From: an uncultured Flavobacteriaceae bacterium
Lineage (GTDB): Bacteria; Bacteroidota; Bacteroidia; Flavobacteriales; Flavobacteriaceae
Length of the DNA stretch: 64,000 nucleotides
Direction: 5' to 3'
Assembly: GCA_905181835.1 (NCBI GenBank)
Contig: CAJIZF010000002.1
Span: 186,001-250,000 of the forward strand
Below, one piece after another: positions 34,775 through 42,533 of this stretch (position 1 is its first letter; each line of letters opens with the position of its first letter). A program made the position numbers and the translations under genes. The notes below the pieces were generated by a model. That model did no database searches, had not been told where the DNA came from, and saw only the letters and a program-made list of their open reading frames with translations.

Positions 34775-35498
34775 TTACATTTTTTTTATACTTCCGGAGG
34801 AACCATCATCTTTAATAACAGAATTAGGGTTTCCGTAATATTGAATATTCCCTCCACTTGACGCAGTGGCTTCAAGTTTATTTTGAGTAGTTATCATAAT
34901 TTTTGATCCACTGTGAGCCTTTATATTACTATTTATAGTTTTTAAATCCTTTGCGTTTAATTCGCTGCCACTTGATGTTTTTGCATAAAGTATGGTAGCT
35001 TTTCCATTAATATTGATGTTTGCACCACTACTAGTTTTAGTAAATAATTCTTTTGCAAAAACTTCCATATCTATATTTGCTCCACTACTACTTTCAAGAG
35101 TTAGTATTTTATTTCTAATAATTGATTTTCCTATGATAGTTGCCCCACTATTTGCTTTAACGACAGATAAATTTTTAAATGTAATTAGCACTCTCTTAGC
35201 TTCTGAACTAATTATGTTTTTCTTTGTTTGGACTGGTTAATATACCGTCAGAAATTGTAGTTTCAATGATTTCTAATAGATTCTCGTCAGCTTCAACAAT
35301 TATTTTATTTTCAGAACCTTCAGTTAGATAAATTTCTAGCCCTCCCGAACCGATAATTTTATCGAAGTTTTGATTTACATATCTTTCCTCAGTCTTCAGG
35401 TTTCCATTTCCGTTTTTATCACCAAAATTAACAGCAAAAAAACAGGAATTTAAGGAGACCCCGAATAGGAGAAATAGTAGAATTTTAATTGATTTCAT
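34775..35498 (-). pseudogene. Head GIN domain (DUF2807) lipoprotein gene with a frameshift
   Basis: The first part (from 35498) has a lipoprotein signal ending in SLNSCFFAVNFGD and the start of the DUF2807 fold (FDKIIGSGGLEIYLTEGSEN, IIVEADENL). It stops at a TAG in the +0 frame at 35208. The second part continues in the next frame with SSEAKRVLITFKNLSVVKAN and a run of SSG/HSG turns typical of the beta-solenoid GIN repeat. Deleting one A from the A5 run on the coding strand (T-run 35217-35221) restores a single frame of 240 residues, a normal length. Head GIN proteins are Bacteroidota envelope proteins often encoded next to PspC, and remnants of a PspC gene lie directly upstream. Confidence 0.85.
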
Positions 35499-35510
35499 TA
35501 TAAAAGTATA

Positions 35511-35832
35511 TTAATTATTTGTGGTATTTAAATTTTTAAATTGATCGTTTACCTCTTCTACCCATTGGTTTGAGTCGTTATTTTTTTTATGGACGCGTCT
35601 TCACAATCCAAACAATCAGTTTTTAAATTATTGATTAACAACTATTTTTCTTCATCTCTATTCTTTAAAATATCTTTATAATTTGAATTATTTCTATGAT
35701 ACAAAAATGTGTTTTTATCTGCATATAAAATAGATCCAATTGGTAAATATACAACTACTTCAACTAGTTGATCTCTATACTTATTACTAATATTAGTGGT
35801 GTCACGCATAGTACTTGTATTAACAATTTTTT
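35511..35832 (-). pseudogene. Remnant of a PspC-domain protein gene (C-terminal part, multiply disrupted)
   Basis: The minus-strand gap upstream of the GIN gene encodes recognisable pieces of the C-terminus of the Bacteroidota PspC family in three frames. The first is KYRDQLVEVVVYLPIGSILY followed by ADKNTFLYHRNNSNYKDIL, ending at a TAG. The second is LKTDCLDCEDASIKK, and the last is NDSNQWVEEVNDQFKNLNT, ending at the TAA at 35511-35513. The order RDQxVE-YLPxG-xxCLDC-WV is that of intact homologues, which also precede GIN-domain genes. The N-terminal PspC and membrane domains are gone. At least two frame changes and a stop are needed to read through, so this is a true gene relic. Confidence 0.72.
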
Positions 35833-35945
35833 AAATTTATATTTTTTTAAATCAATGAAAAACAATAGTATGTACAATAATAATAAATCTTAATTTAAAT
35901 TATTACTAGGATTTTATTTTTAAATATATTTGTTAAAATTATTAT
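35833..35945. other. AT-rich intergenic segment with a -7 element for the DUF4442 gene
   Basis: Together with the PspC relic this fills the 447-bp gap 35499-35945. The only signal seen is TATATTTG at 35925-35932, a perfect TANNTTTG match 13 bp before the ATG at 35946. Confidence 0.45.
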
Positions 35946-36410
35946 ATGTCTTTAAGTATAAGGAAGATTACTTTTTTTACATTTTTAAAATTGCCTTCTG
36001 TTTTTTGGTTAGGTATTCGGGTAAAATCTATGGATCATCAAAGCTGTTCTGTAGCTGTTAGGCATCGTTGGATTACTCAAAATCCGTTCAAATCATTATT
36101 TTGGGCTGTACAAGGTATGGCTGCCGAATTAAGTACAGGAGCGATGGTAATGAGTTGTATTCGAGCATCAAAAAAAAATATATCGATGCTGGTAGCTAAT
36201 AATAAAGCTACTTTTTACAAAAAAGCTACTGGAAAAATTACCTTTACCTGTAATGATGGAAAATTGATCGAGCAAACAATCAAAGACGCTGTTTTAAGCG
36301 GAGAAGGGAAAACATGCTGGATGAAGTCGGAGGGTTTTAATGAAGATGGTATTTTGGTTTCTGTTTTTGAATTTGAATGGACACTAAAAGTGAAACCTCC
36401 ATCATCTTAA
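35946..36410 (+). CDS. DUF4442 domain-containing protein (hot-dog fold, thioesterase-like)
   Basis: A 154-residue soluble protein with the DUF4442 pattern: RHRWITQNPFKSLFWAVQGM, AAELSTGAMVMSCI and MLVANNKATFYKKATGKI. DUF4442 belongs to the hot-dog superfamily, which includes acyl-CoA thioesterases, but no catalytic residues can be assigned with confidence. The start ATG at 35946 follows a consensus -7 element. It is a single-gene unit. Confidence 0.8.
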   Translation: MSLSIRKITFFTFLKLPSVFWLGIRVKSMDHQSCSVAVRHRWITQNPFKSLFWAVQGMAAELSTGAMVMSCIRASKKNISMLVANNKATFYKKATGKITFTCNDGKLIEQTIKDAVLSGEGKTCWMKSEGFNEDGILVSVFEFEWTLKVKPPSS

Positions 36411-36533
36411 CTCAATAATATTACTCTTTTTAATCAGTGAATTATACTATAAATATCATTTTATTTTGCTATCTTTAAATGAATTTAAAATTTTAGCCTA
36501 TAGCAAAAAAATACTTAATTTAATATTCTAAAA

Positions 36534-36731
36534 ATGGCAAGAGCGATGTATGATTACACCAAGTCTGTACTGAACAAAGTAAGTTTTGATGTAAACCTTT
36601 TCTGTATCGAATTAAAAAAAGCTTTAACACGTTTACTTCCTCACGAAATCGTTGAATTAAAAATATGGTTAAATGTTCTAATAGAAAAGAAACCACAATT
36701 GAATGAATGTTTAATTTATTTAAAGTCATAA
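36534..36731 (+). CDS. Small conserved flavobacterial protein of unknown function
   Basis: A 65-residue helical protein (MARAMYDYTKSVLNKVSFD..., ELKKALTRLLPHEIVELKIW). No domain, signal or membrane segment. The pattern AMYxYTKxVLxKVSF and LLPxEIxEL is conserved in small flavobacterial proteins as I recall them. Its own terminator follows directly, and a TATCTTTA lies upstream as a weak -7 element. The compact single-gene layout suggests a small, well-expressed protein. Confidence 0.7.
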   Translation: MARAMYDYTKSVLNKVSFDVNLFCIELKKALTRLLPHEIVELKIWLNVLIEKKPQLNECLIYLKS

Positions 36732-36732
36732 T

Positions 36733-36760
36733 AAAAATCCTTCGAAAGAGGGATTTTTTA
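36733..36760. terminator. Bidirectional terminator between the 65-residue gene and oxyR
   Basis: AAAAATCC (36733-36740) pairs with GGATTTTT (36751-36758), with further pairing inside the loop. A-run and T-run flanks let it act for both converging genes. Confidence 0.82.
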
Positions 36761-36770
36761 TTATAAAATT

Positions 36771-37712
36771 TTATTTCAGAGGACTTACCACTTTGATATT
36801 ATGAAATGCAATGGCCCCTCTTATTACTCCAGATATACTGTCATATAAAGCATTTATAATTTGCATTTTAAGCTCACTCTTTTTATAGAGTAAACTAACT
36901 TCTCTTGCTGGTGAAGGCTCATTAAAATACCTCAAATATTCTTTTTGTTCTTTTTCAGAAAAATCTAGAGTATTTAAATAGGGTAATAGAGTCATGCCAA
37001 ACCCCTCATTCGATAATTTAATGAGAGTTTCAAAACTTCCACTCTCTAATTGAAATGAATCTTTAGTATTACTATTTTTTAAGTTTTTACAGATGTTAAC
37101 TACATTGTCTCTAAAACAGTGGCCATCTTCCAATAATAAAATGTCGTTAACATCTAAATCGGTTCTATCTAATTTGTTTTTTGAATTTAATCGGTGACTT
37201 TTGGGGACATAACCAACAAAAGGTTCAAAATATAAAACGCGTTCCTTAATTTTCTCCTGTAAAAGTGGAGTTGCGGCTATAGCTGCATCCAAATGATTAT
37301 CTTTTAATTTTGAAATTATTTCAACAGTCGTAAGTTCTTCAATTTTTAAATTAACTTTCGGGTATTTACTTGTAAAATTCTTTAAGAACATTGGTAATAG
37401 GGTAGGCATGATGGTCGGAATTATTCCTAGTTTAAATTCTCCGCCAATAAAGCCTTTTTCTTGATCAACCACATCCTGCATTCTTTCTGCTTCGTTGACA
37501 ATATTTCTAGCTTGATTTACGATTTTTTTTCCTACGTTGGTAAGTTCTATGGGTTTTTTACTTCTATCAAATATTAAAATATTTAGTTCCTCTTCTAGCT
37601 TTTGAATTTGCATACTAAGTGTTGGCTGTGTAACAAATACATGCTCTGCTGCTCTTGTAAAATTTTTGTGTTCAGAAACTGCTAAAACATATTTTAGTTG
37701 TGTAATAGTCAT
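36771..37712 (-). CDS. oxyR: Hydrogen peroxide-inducible activator OxyR (LysR family)
   Basis: A 313-residue LysR-type regulator. The winged helix is at the N-terminus (FTRAAEHVFVTQPTLSMQIQKLEEEL). The regulatory domain carries LLEDGHCFRDNVVNICKNL with Cys199 and Cys208, at the same positions and spacing (nine residues) as the redox-sensing pair of E. coli OxyR. These form the disulfide that switches the protein on. Likely targets include the peroxidases and thiol-reducing genes of the genome; none of its neighbours here is an obvious one. A TATATTTG element lies upstream, partly within a repeated A/T palindrome that may be its own operator. Confidence 0.93.
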   Translation of the reverse strand: MTITQLKYVLAVSEHKNFTRAAEHVFVTQPTLSMQIQKLEEELNILIFDRSKKPIELTNVGKKIVNQARNIVNEAERMQDVVDQEKGFIGGEFKLGIIPTIMPTLLPMFLKNFTSKYPKVNLKIEELTTVEIISKLKDNHLDAAIAATPLLQEKIKERVLYFEPFVGYVPKSHRLNSKNKLDRTDLDVNDILLLEDGHCFRDNVVNICKNLKNSNTKDSFQLESGSFETLIKLSNEGFGMTLLPYLNTLDFSEKEQKEYLRYFNEPSPAREVSLLYKKSELKMQIINALYDSISGVIRGAIAFHNIKVVSPLK

Positions 37713-37728
37713 GATCAGTTTTTTATAT

Positions 37729-37736
37729 CAAATATA
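37729..37736 (-). promoter_or_regulatory. -7 element of the oxyR promoter
   Basis: TATATTTG on the minus strand, a perfect TANNTTTG match 16 bp before the oxyR ATG. Confidence 0.45.
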
Positions 37737-37783
37737 AAAAATATATCAGTATTCCTTATGGTTGTTTGCGATTATTAAAAAAA

Positions 37784-38492
37784 CTATTCATCTAATATTT
37801 CTACAGAAATATAAATATTATTTAATGGCCAGTCTTGCTCGTCAGCTGGTAAATCAGAGAGTATCTCAACAATATCCATACCTTTTGTTACCTTACCAAA
37901 AACAGTATAATTTCCATTTAAATGTTTATTGCTTGTAGTTGAACCTAAATAAATAAAAAATTCAAAAGGAGAGGTCATCTTATCTGGATTTTTTCGATAT
38001 TCTTTTGCACCAGAAATTGAGCCATAAGTGTGAATTCTGCTGTTTCCTTTTTCATAAGGTAATCGGTAATGGTTTCCTATACTAGCTCTTTTTTTAAATG
38101 TAGATTTTAAATCACTACTTCCAGCTTGAATAATAAAGTTAGGAACCACTCTATGTAAAAAGGTATTATTGAAATATTTTTGTTTAACTAAATAAATGAT
38201 ATTAGCTCTATGAATAGGCGTATCTTTAAAAAGTTCTATGTCTATATTACCATATGGTGTTATAACTCGAATGTTATTTTCTGGGTTTTCCACCCCAAAT
38301 TCAGTTAAAAACGAAACCGCATTTTCATTTGTAAGTTTAATTTTTGGTTTAAGTTCCTTTTTTTTGTGTGTTGGAATTGGGAATTAACTCTTTTTTTAAA
38401 ATAGTTTCTTTAATTTCTGTAGTTCTCTTTTTACTATCTTCACATCCAGCAAATAGCGAAAGTATGCCTATAATAATCAATATATTTTTCAT
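37784..38492 (-). pseudogene. Cyclophilin-type peptidyl-prolyl isomerase lipoprotein with a frameshift
   Basis: The true start is at 38492: MKNILIIIGILSLFAGCEDS, a lipoprotein signal with Cys17. This frame stops in KKGT* after an A8 run on the coding strand. In the next frame the sequence continues as ELKPKIKLTNENAVSFL and the cyclophilin domain: YGNIDIELFKDTPIHRANI, FLHRVVPNFIIQAGS, NGNYTVFGKVTKGMDIVE. Removing one A from the A8 run gives one continuous lipoprotein isomerase of about 235 residues. A truncated cytoplasmic version starting at a GTG at 38293 would lack the signal and is unlikely to be native. The start codon is only 2 bp from that of the divergent NUDIX gene. Confidence 0.85.
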
Positions 38493-38494
38493 AA

Positions 38495-39136
38495 ATGGAA
38501 TTTGAAGAATTTAAACATAAGATTGTAAAAATAAAAAAAATGAAACTTCTGGGGGAGAGTGCTCAATTTAAAATGGCACCAAAGGAACGTATTAATGAAT
38601 TAAAAAAGATAGCTGATGTTAAAAAAAGTGCAAAAAAAGCCGGGGTATTAGCTTTATTTTATCCTTCAGTATCAAAGCAAACTATGTTGGCTTTAATATT
38701 AAGAAAAACATATAAGGGAGTTCATTCTGCCCAAATTGGTTTTCCTGGAGGTAAATTTGAAGCTACGGATAGTTCTTTGAGAGTTACTGCTCTTAGGGAA
38801 ACAGAAGAAGAAATTGGAGTTAATCAAAACAAGGTAACAGTTTTAAAAAAACTTACCGAAGTATACATTCCACCAAGTAATTTTTTTGTGCAACCTTTTT
38901 TGGGTTACACCAATAAGACACCTAACTTTATTTTGCAAGAAGATGAAGTAGAAGATTTGATAGAAGTGCCACTAAGACATTTTATGGATGATTCTATTAA
39001 ATCATTTCAAAACTTCTCTACATCGTATGCTAAAAACATAGAAGTTCCTGTTTTTAACTTGAATAATCACCGAGTTTGGGGAGCCACAGCTATGATGCTG
39101 AGTGAGGTAAGAGAAATGCTCAAACAGCTTCTGTAA
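38495..39136 (+). CDS. NUDIX hydrolase, CoA pyrophosphatase type
   Basis: A 213-residue enzyme. The NUDIX box GGKFEATDSSLRVTALRETE continues into EEIGV and is complete, preceded by LRKTYKGVHSAQIGFPGG, the NUDIX_CoA signature. Members split CoA or acyl-CoA to 4'-phosphopantetheine and 3',5'-ADP. pAp formed in related reactions could be handled by the DHH phosphoesterase at the start of the window, but the two genes are far apart. The ATG at 38495 is 2 bp from the divergent isomerase start. Confidence 0.9.
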   Translation: MEFEEFKHKIVKIKKMKLLGESAQFKMAPKERINELKKIADVKKSAKKAGVLALFYPSVSKQTMLALILRKTYKGVHSAQIGFPGGKFEATDSSLRVTALRETEEEIGVNQNKVTVLKKLTEVYIPPSNFFVQPFLGYTNKTPNFILQEDEVEDLIEVPLRHFMDDSIKSFQNFSTSYAKNIEVPVFNLNNHRVWGATAMMLSEVREMLKQLL

Positions 39137-39220
39137 GAGCTGTATTTTTGTATCTTAGTAAACTAGTAATTTTTGTGAATTTATTAAAATTAATAATTAT
39201 TAAAGAATTTATCCTTTGAT

Positions 39221-40024
39221 ATGAGAATCTTTAAAAAAAATCCTTTTGGTCATATTTTATTTATAAAACTCTGGATAATTAGAGTTTTAGGGGCTATGTC
39301 TCATGGACGCTTCAATGGTTTTAATGAATTGAAAATTGAAGGTAGCGAGGTAATAAAAGAATTACCAGAAACCAATGTCCTTTTTGTGTCCAATCACCAA
39401 ACCTACTTTGCAGATGTAGTGGCGATGTTTCATGTTTTCAATGCTAGTTTAAGTGGAAGGACTGACAATATTAAAAATGTTGGTTATTTATGGAAACCCA
39501 AATTAAATATATATTTTGTTGCAGCTAAAGAAACTATGAAGTCAGGGTTATTACCAAAAATAATGGCTTATGCAGGATCCGTAAGTATAGAAAGAACATG
39601 GAGATCTGAGGGAAAAGAAGTAAATCGACAAGTTAAAATGAGTGACGTAAGTAGTATATCAAAAGCGCTGGACGATGGTTGGCTAATTACATTCCCTCAA
39701 GGAACAACTAAGCCCTGGCGTCCGATCCGTAGAGGTACCGCACACATTATAAAAAAAAATAAACCAGTTGTTGTGCCAATTGTAATCGATGGCTTCAGAA
39801 GATCTTTTGATAAAAAAGGATTGCGAATTAAAAAAAGAGGAGTCTTACAATCTTTTATTATTAAGCCCCCAATGGATATTGACTATGAAAACGATTCGGT
39901 AGATACCATCGTCGAAAAACTTCAGTTTGCTATCGAACAACACCCTTCCTTACTCAATGTAATCCCTGAGAGTGAATTCGTTAAAGAAGAGGAGTTCAAC
40001 AAAAATAGGAATTGGGAATATTAG
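39221..40024 (+). CDS. 1-acyl-sn-glycerol-3-phosphate acyltransferase family protein (PlsC-like)
   Basis: A 267-residue membrane-associated acyltransferase. The catalytic block is VSNHQTYFADVVAMF: His and Asp are present but separated by five residues (HX5D) rather than the textbook four. The phosphate-binding block is FPQGTTKPWRPIRRGTAHI (FPEGT-like), and PVVPIVIDGFRRSF is motif IV. Likely role: second acylation in phospholipid synthesis, or acylation of another glycerolipid or ornithine lipid. It is a single-gene unit 84 bp after the NUDIX gene. Confidence 0.85.
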   Translation: MRIFKKNPFGHILFIKLWIIRVLGAMSHGRFNGFNELKIEGSEVIKELPETNVLFVSNHQTYFADVVAMFHVFNASLSGRTDNIKNVGYLWKPKLNIYFVAAKETMKSGLLPKIMAYAGSVSIERTWRSEGKEVNRQVKMSDVSSISKALDDGWLITFPQGTTKPWRPIRRGTAHIIKKNKPVVVPIVIDGFRRSFDKKGLRIKKRGVLQSFIIKPPMDIDYENDSVDTIVEKLQFAIEQHPSLLNVIPESEFVKEEEFNKNRNWEY

Positions 40025-40025
40025 T

Positions 40026-40664
40026 TTAAGAATTAATTTTTTTAAGTTCTCTGTAATTTCCCTTTAATTTTTTGAGTAAAATTCCATAGACAAGCCAATA
40101 AAATAATATTAAGAGTGCTATAATTATGAATCCGACTATTATTTGAGAAATTATAAAAATATTGGCAAACCCTTCTTTTGGAATACCTTGTTTAGCGAGG
40201 CCCATTACCTCATACAGTTTTTCGCTATTGTTGTATAAATAAGTATCGATAGCAATACTAAAAGCTATGGTCATTCCAACATTATAATATACAAAGTACC
40301 GAACTGTTTTACGGGTGTTCAAAATATTTTGCATTAATACATTAGTGCTATCAGTTACTTGTATAGATTTATAATTTTTATAAAATAAGATGATGAAAAT
40401 ACCAAATATAAAAAAATGAAATATTTCACAATAATACATAACTCGCTCTAAACCCAGTTCTTTCATCATATTAATATTATCCTCAGGCAATATAAAATAA
40501 AGACTGATCCAAAATAACAACTCAATAATACTAATCACAAAAATCCATTTTACAATAGAGGATGACTTTTTTAATAGTATTTTATAGATCTTATCAAAAC
40601 TCACCTTGGGAAGTTCGTGTTCTTCAGACTGCCAATTCTCTTTTAACTTATCTAGCTTATCCAT
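40026..40664 (-). CDS. Four-helix membrane protein paired with an ECF sigma factor (possible anti-sigma)
   Basis: A 212-residue protein: a soluble N-terminal segment (MDKLDKLKENWQSEEHELPK) of about 35 residues, then four predicted transmembrane helices, ending in a basic tail (KKLKGNYRELKKINS). The gene starts 3 bp after the sigma-factor gene ends, so the two are translated together. The short cytoplasmic N-terminus next to membrane helices fits a membrane anti-sigma factor, but no zinc-binding HxxxCxxC motif is present. The function is inferred from context only. Confidence 0.7.
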   Translation of the reverse strand: MDKLDKLKENWQSEEHELPKVSFDKIYKILLKKSSSIVKWIFVISIIELLFWISLYFILPEDNINMMKELGLERVMYYCEIFHFFIFGIFIILFYKNYKSIQVTDSTNVLMQNILNTRKTVRYFVYYNVGMTIAFSIAIDTYLYNNSEKLYEVMGLAKQGIPKEGFANIFIISQIIVGFIIIALLILFYWLVYGILLKKLKGNYRELKKINS

Positions 40665-40667
40665 AGG

Positions 40668-41162
40668 TTACGGATTTAATATTTTACGTAGTTTATCTTT
40701 TGCTCTATTCATCTTAACTCTTGCGTTTACCTCAGAGATACCTAACGTTCCTGATATTTCCCTATACGACTTGTCTTCTAAATATAAAAATACAAGTGCT
40801 TTATCAATGTCATTTAATTTCTTTACAGCATCGTACATTAATTTTAATTGTTGCTCGGTGGTATCATCGTATTCCTCAGATTTTATTTTAAAACTGATGG
40901 ACTCAAAATCTTGAGTATCGATTTGCCGTTTAGATTTTCTATATAAAGTAATGGCAGTATTAAGAGAAACACGATACATCCAAGTACTAAATTTTGAATC
41001 TCCTCTAAATTTTGGGAAGGCTCGCCATAATTGTATGGTTATTTCTTGAAATAAATCATCATGCGCATCTTTATCGTTGGTGTATAACCTACATATTTTG
41101 TGCACAATGTTTTGATTCGTCTCAAGTAGTTTTACAAAACGATGTTCCAGTTTTTTGTTCAA
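40668..41162 (-). CDS. ECF-type RNA polymerase sigma-70 factor, TTG start
   Basis: A 164-residue sigma factor with region 2 (NIVHKICRLYTNDKDAHDDLFQE... WRAFPKFRGDSKFSTWMYRV) and region 4 (LNDIDKALVFLYLEDKSYREISGTLGISEVNARVKMNRAK). The start must be close to TTG at 41160-41162, since no ATG lies at the right place and the N-terminus already matches the family. A TAACTTTG element (41180-41187 complement) lies 17 bp upstream. It forms an operon with the membrane protein downstream, a typical sigma/anti-sigma layout. Confidence 0.9.
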   Translation of the reverse strand: MNKKLEHRFVKLLETNQNIVHKICRLYTNDKDAHDDLFQEITIQLWRAFPKFRGDSKFSTWMYRVSLNTAITLYRKSKRQIDTQDFESISFKIKSEEYDDTTEQQLKLMYDAVKKLNDIDKALVFLYLEDKSYREISGTLGISEVNARVKMNRAKDKLRKILNP

Positions 41163-41179
41163 TGAGGGTAAGTTAGTTT

Positions 41180-41187
41180 CAAAGTTA
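41180..41187 (-). promoter_or_regulatory. -7 element upstream of the ECF sigma factor gene
   Basis: TAACTTTG on the minus strand, a perfect TANNTTTG match, so the gene may be read by the housekeeping sigma factor. The implied start gives a leader of about 13 nt and supports the TTG start. Confidence 0.45.
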
Positions 41188-41240
41188 GTAGCGATTCATC
41201 TTTTTTTGTTACAGCAAAAAATCAATTAATATAAATTTAA

Positions 41241-42446
41241 TTAGTTTACGAAAGGATTCGAAAATTTTTCATCGATAATTAACTCGTAATCTGTTAATGT
41301 TTTCATGAAAGCTACCAATGCTTCTGATTCTTCAGGTGTTAAATTTAAATGTCTAGGCTCACCTTCTCCATTCTTCATATGCGCTGACAAATATGGATGT
41401 GCTAAAACACCTGTGCTATAGTGTTCTACGACATCTTCTAATGTTTCTAGTCTTCCATCATGCATATAAGGCGCTGTTAATGCTATATTTCTTAAAGAAG
41501 GAGTTTTAAAATGCCCATAAAATGATTCGACATTTAAAACAACTCCCAAACCGTTATCTTCAACATTTAAATCGATATCCAAACCAATATTGTCTGGTTC
41601 AGCACCACTAAAAATAACTTGATTTGCATTTTCTGGAATGGGTTGATCAAAATGTAGCGGAGTACTATTAGGAAGATGACAAGTAATACAAGTACCAATA
41701 GCTCCAGGGGTTAGTTTACCATTAAAAATATCTTTACCAAGATTTTCTTTTGTAGTAAAATTCGGAAAGTCAATAAAGATATCTTTTGTAATTTCAATTC
41801 CTCTATCATATTTTGTGTTATATGAATATATAGATCTTACAAATTGAGATAATGCTTTTGAAATTTTGGTGCTTGTAATCTGACTATCACCAAAAGCATT
41901 AATAAAAAGAGGTTCGTAATAAGCTAAATTGCTCAATTTTTCTACTAAATTCTCTAAAGTGATTCCCATTTCTAATTCATCTGTTATAGGTATTAGAATT
42001 TGATCCTCAAGAGTTGCTGCTTGGTGATCCCATGAGAAATTTTCTGCAGCATAAAAGCCTGCATTTGCAAAGCCCATTGAGTTTCGGAAGGTATGTTCAC
42101 CAGAAACACCTATACTTTTCGGTGTGTTATCAGAAAACCCAAACTCTTGTTTATGACAGCTTGCACAAGAGATAGTATTATCACTAGATAATTTTTTATC
42201 ATAAAACAATACTCTTCCCAAAGTAACTCCATCATCACTTATGATATTGTCGGACGGTGTGTTATCAAATCCAAAAACATAAGGAGTAAATGTATTAGGA
42301 AAACTTGGATTGCTATAATTATAAGGAGTTTCAGGTAAATTATAGATGTCATTATATCCATTACGAATAGTGCTAGTATCGTCACTTTCACATGACACTA
42401 TAACTATTGCAACAAAAAAGCTAAAAATAAAAATTAATGATCTCAT
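41241..42446 (-). CDS. Di-haem cytochrome c peroxidase / MauG family lipoprotein
   Basis: A 401-residue protein with a lipoprotein signal (VAIVIVSCESDD, Cys19) and two CxxCH haem sites: Cys94-Ala-Ser-Cys97-His98 and Cys253-Ile-Thr-Cys256-His257. Conserved blocks are GRVLFYDKKLSSDNTISC, SMGFANAGFY and TPSLRNIALTAPYMHDGRL. Family members reduce periplasmic H2O2 with electrons from small cytochromes, or oxidise other substrates. It is followed on the same strand by nothing closer than the sigma-factor gene. The LETM1-related gene lies 87 bp upstream. Confidence 0.93.
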   Translation of the reverse strand: MRSLIFIFSFFVAIVIVSCESDDTSTIRNGYNDIYNLPETPYNYSNPSFPNTFTPYVFGFDNTPSDNIISDDGVTLGRVLFYDKKLSSDNTISCASCHKQEFGFSDNTPKSIGVSGEHTFRNSMGFANAGFYAAENFSWDHQAATLEDQILIPITDELEMGITLENLVEKLSNLAYYEPLFINAFGDSQITSTKISKALSQFVRSIYSYNTKYDRGIEITKDIFIDFPNFTTKENLGKDIFNGKLTPGAIGTCITCHLPNSTPLHFDQPIPENANQVIFSGAEPDNIGLDIDLNVEDNGLGVVLNVESFYGHFKTPSLRNIALTAPYMHDGRLETLEDVVEHYSTGVLAHPYLSAHMKNGEGEPRHLNLTPEESEALVAFMKTLTDYELIIDEKFSNPFVN

Positions 42447-42478
42447 CTTATGACTTCAGAAAAAAAACCTGATTTAGA

Positions 42479-42486
42479 CAAAATTA
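42479..42486 (-). promoter_or_regulatory. -7 element of the di-haem peroxidase gene
   Basis: TAATTTTG on the minus strand, a perfect TANNTTTG match 32 bp before the ATG. Confidence 0.4.
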
Positions 42487-42533
42487 GGGTAATTTTTAAT
42501 AAAAAGTATGGTATGAATTCACATTCTTAATCT

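Noticed and set aside
37784-38293. Stand-alone cytoplasmic cyclophilin starting at GTG 38293
   Set aside because: A lipoprotein signal and linker lie just upstream, offset by one base at an A8 run; the frameshift explanation accounts for all of the sequence.
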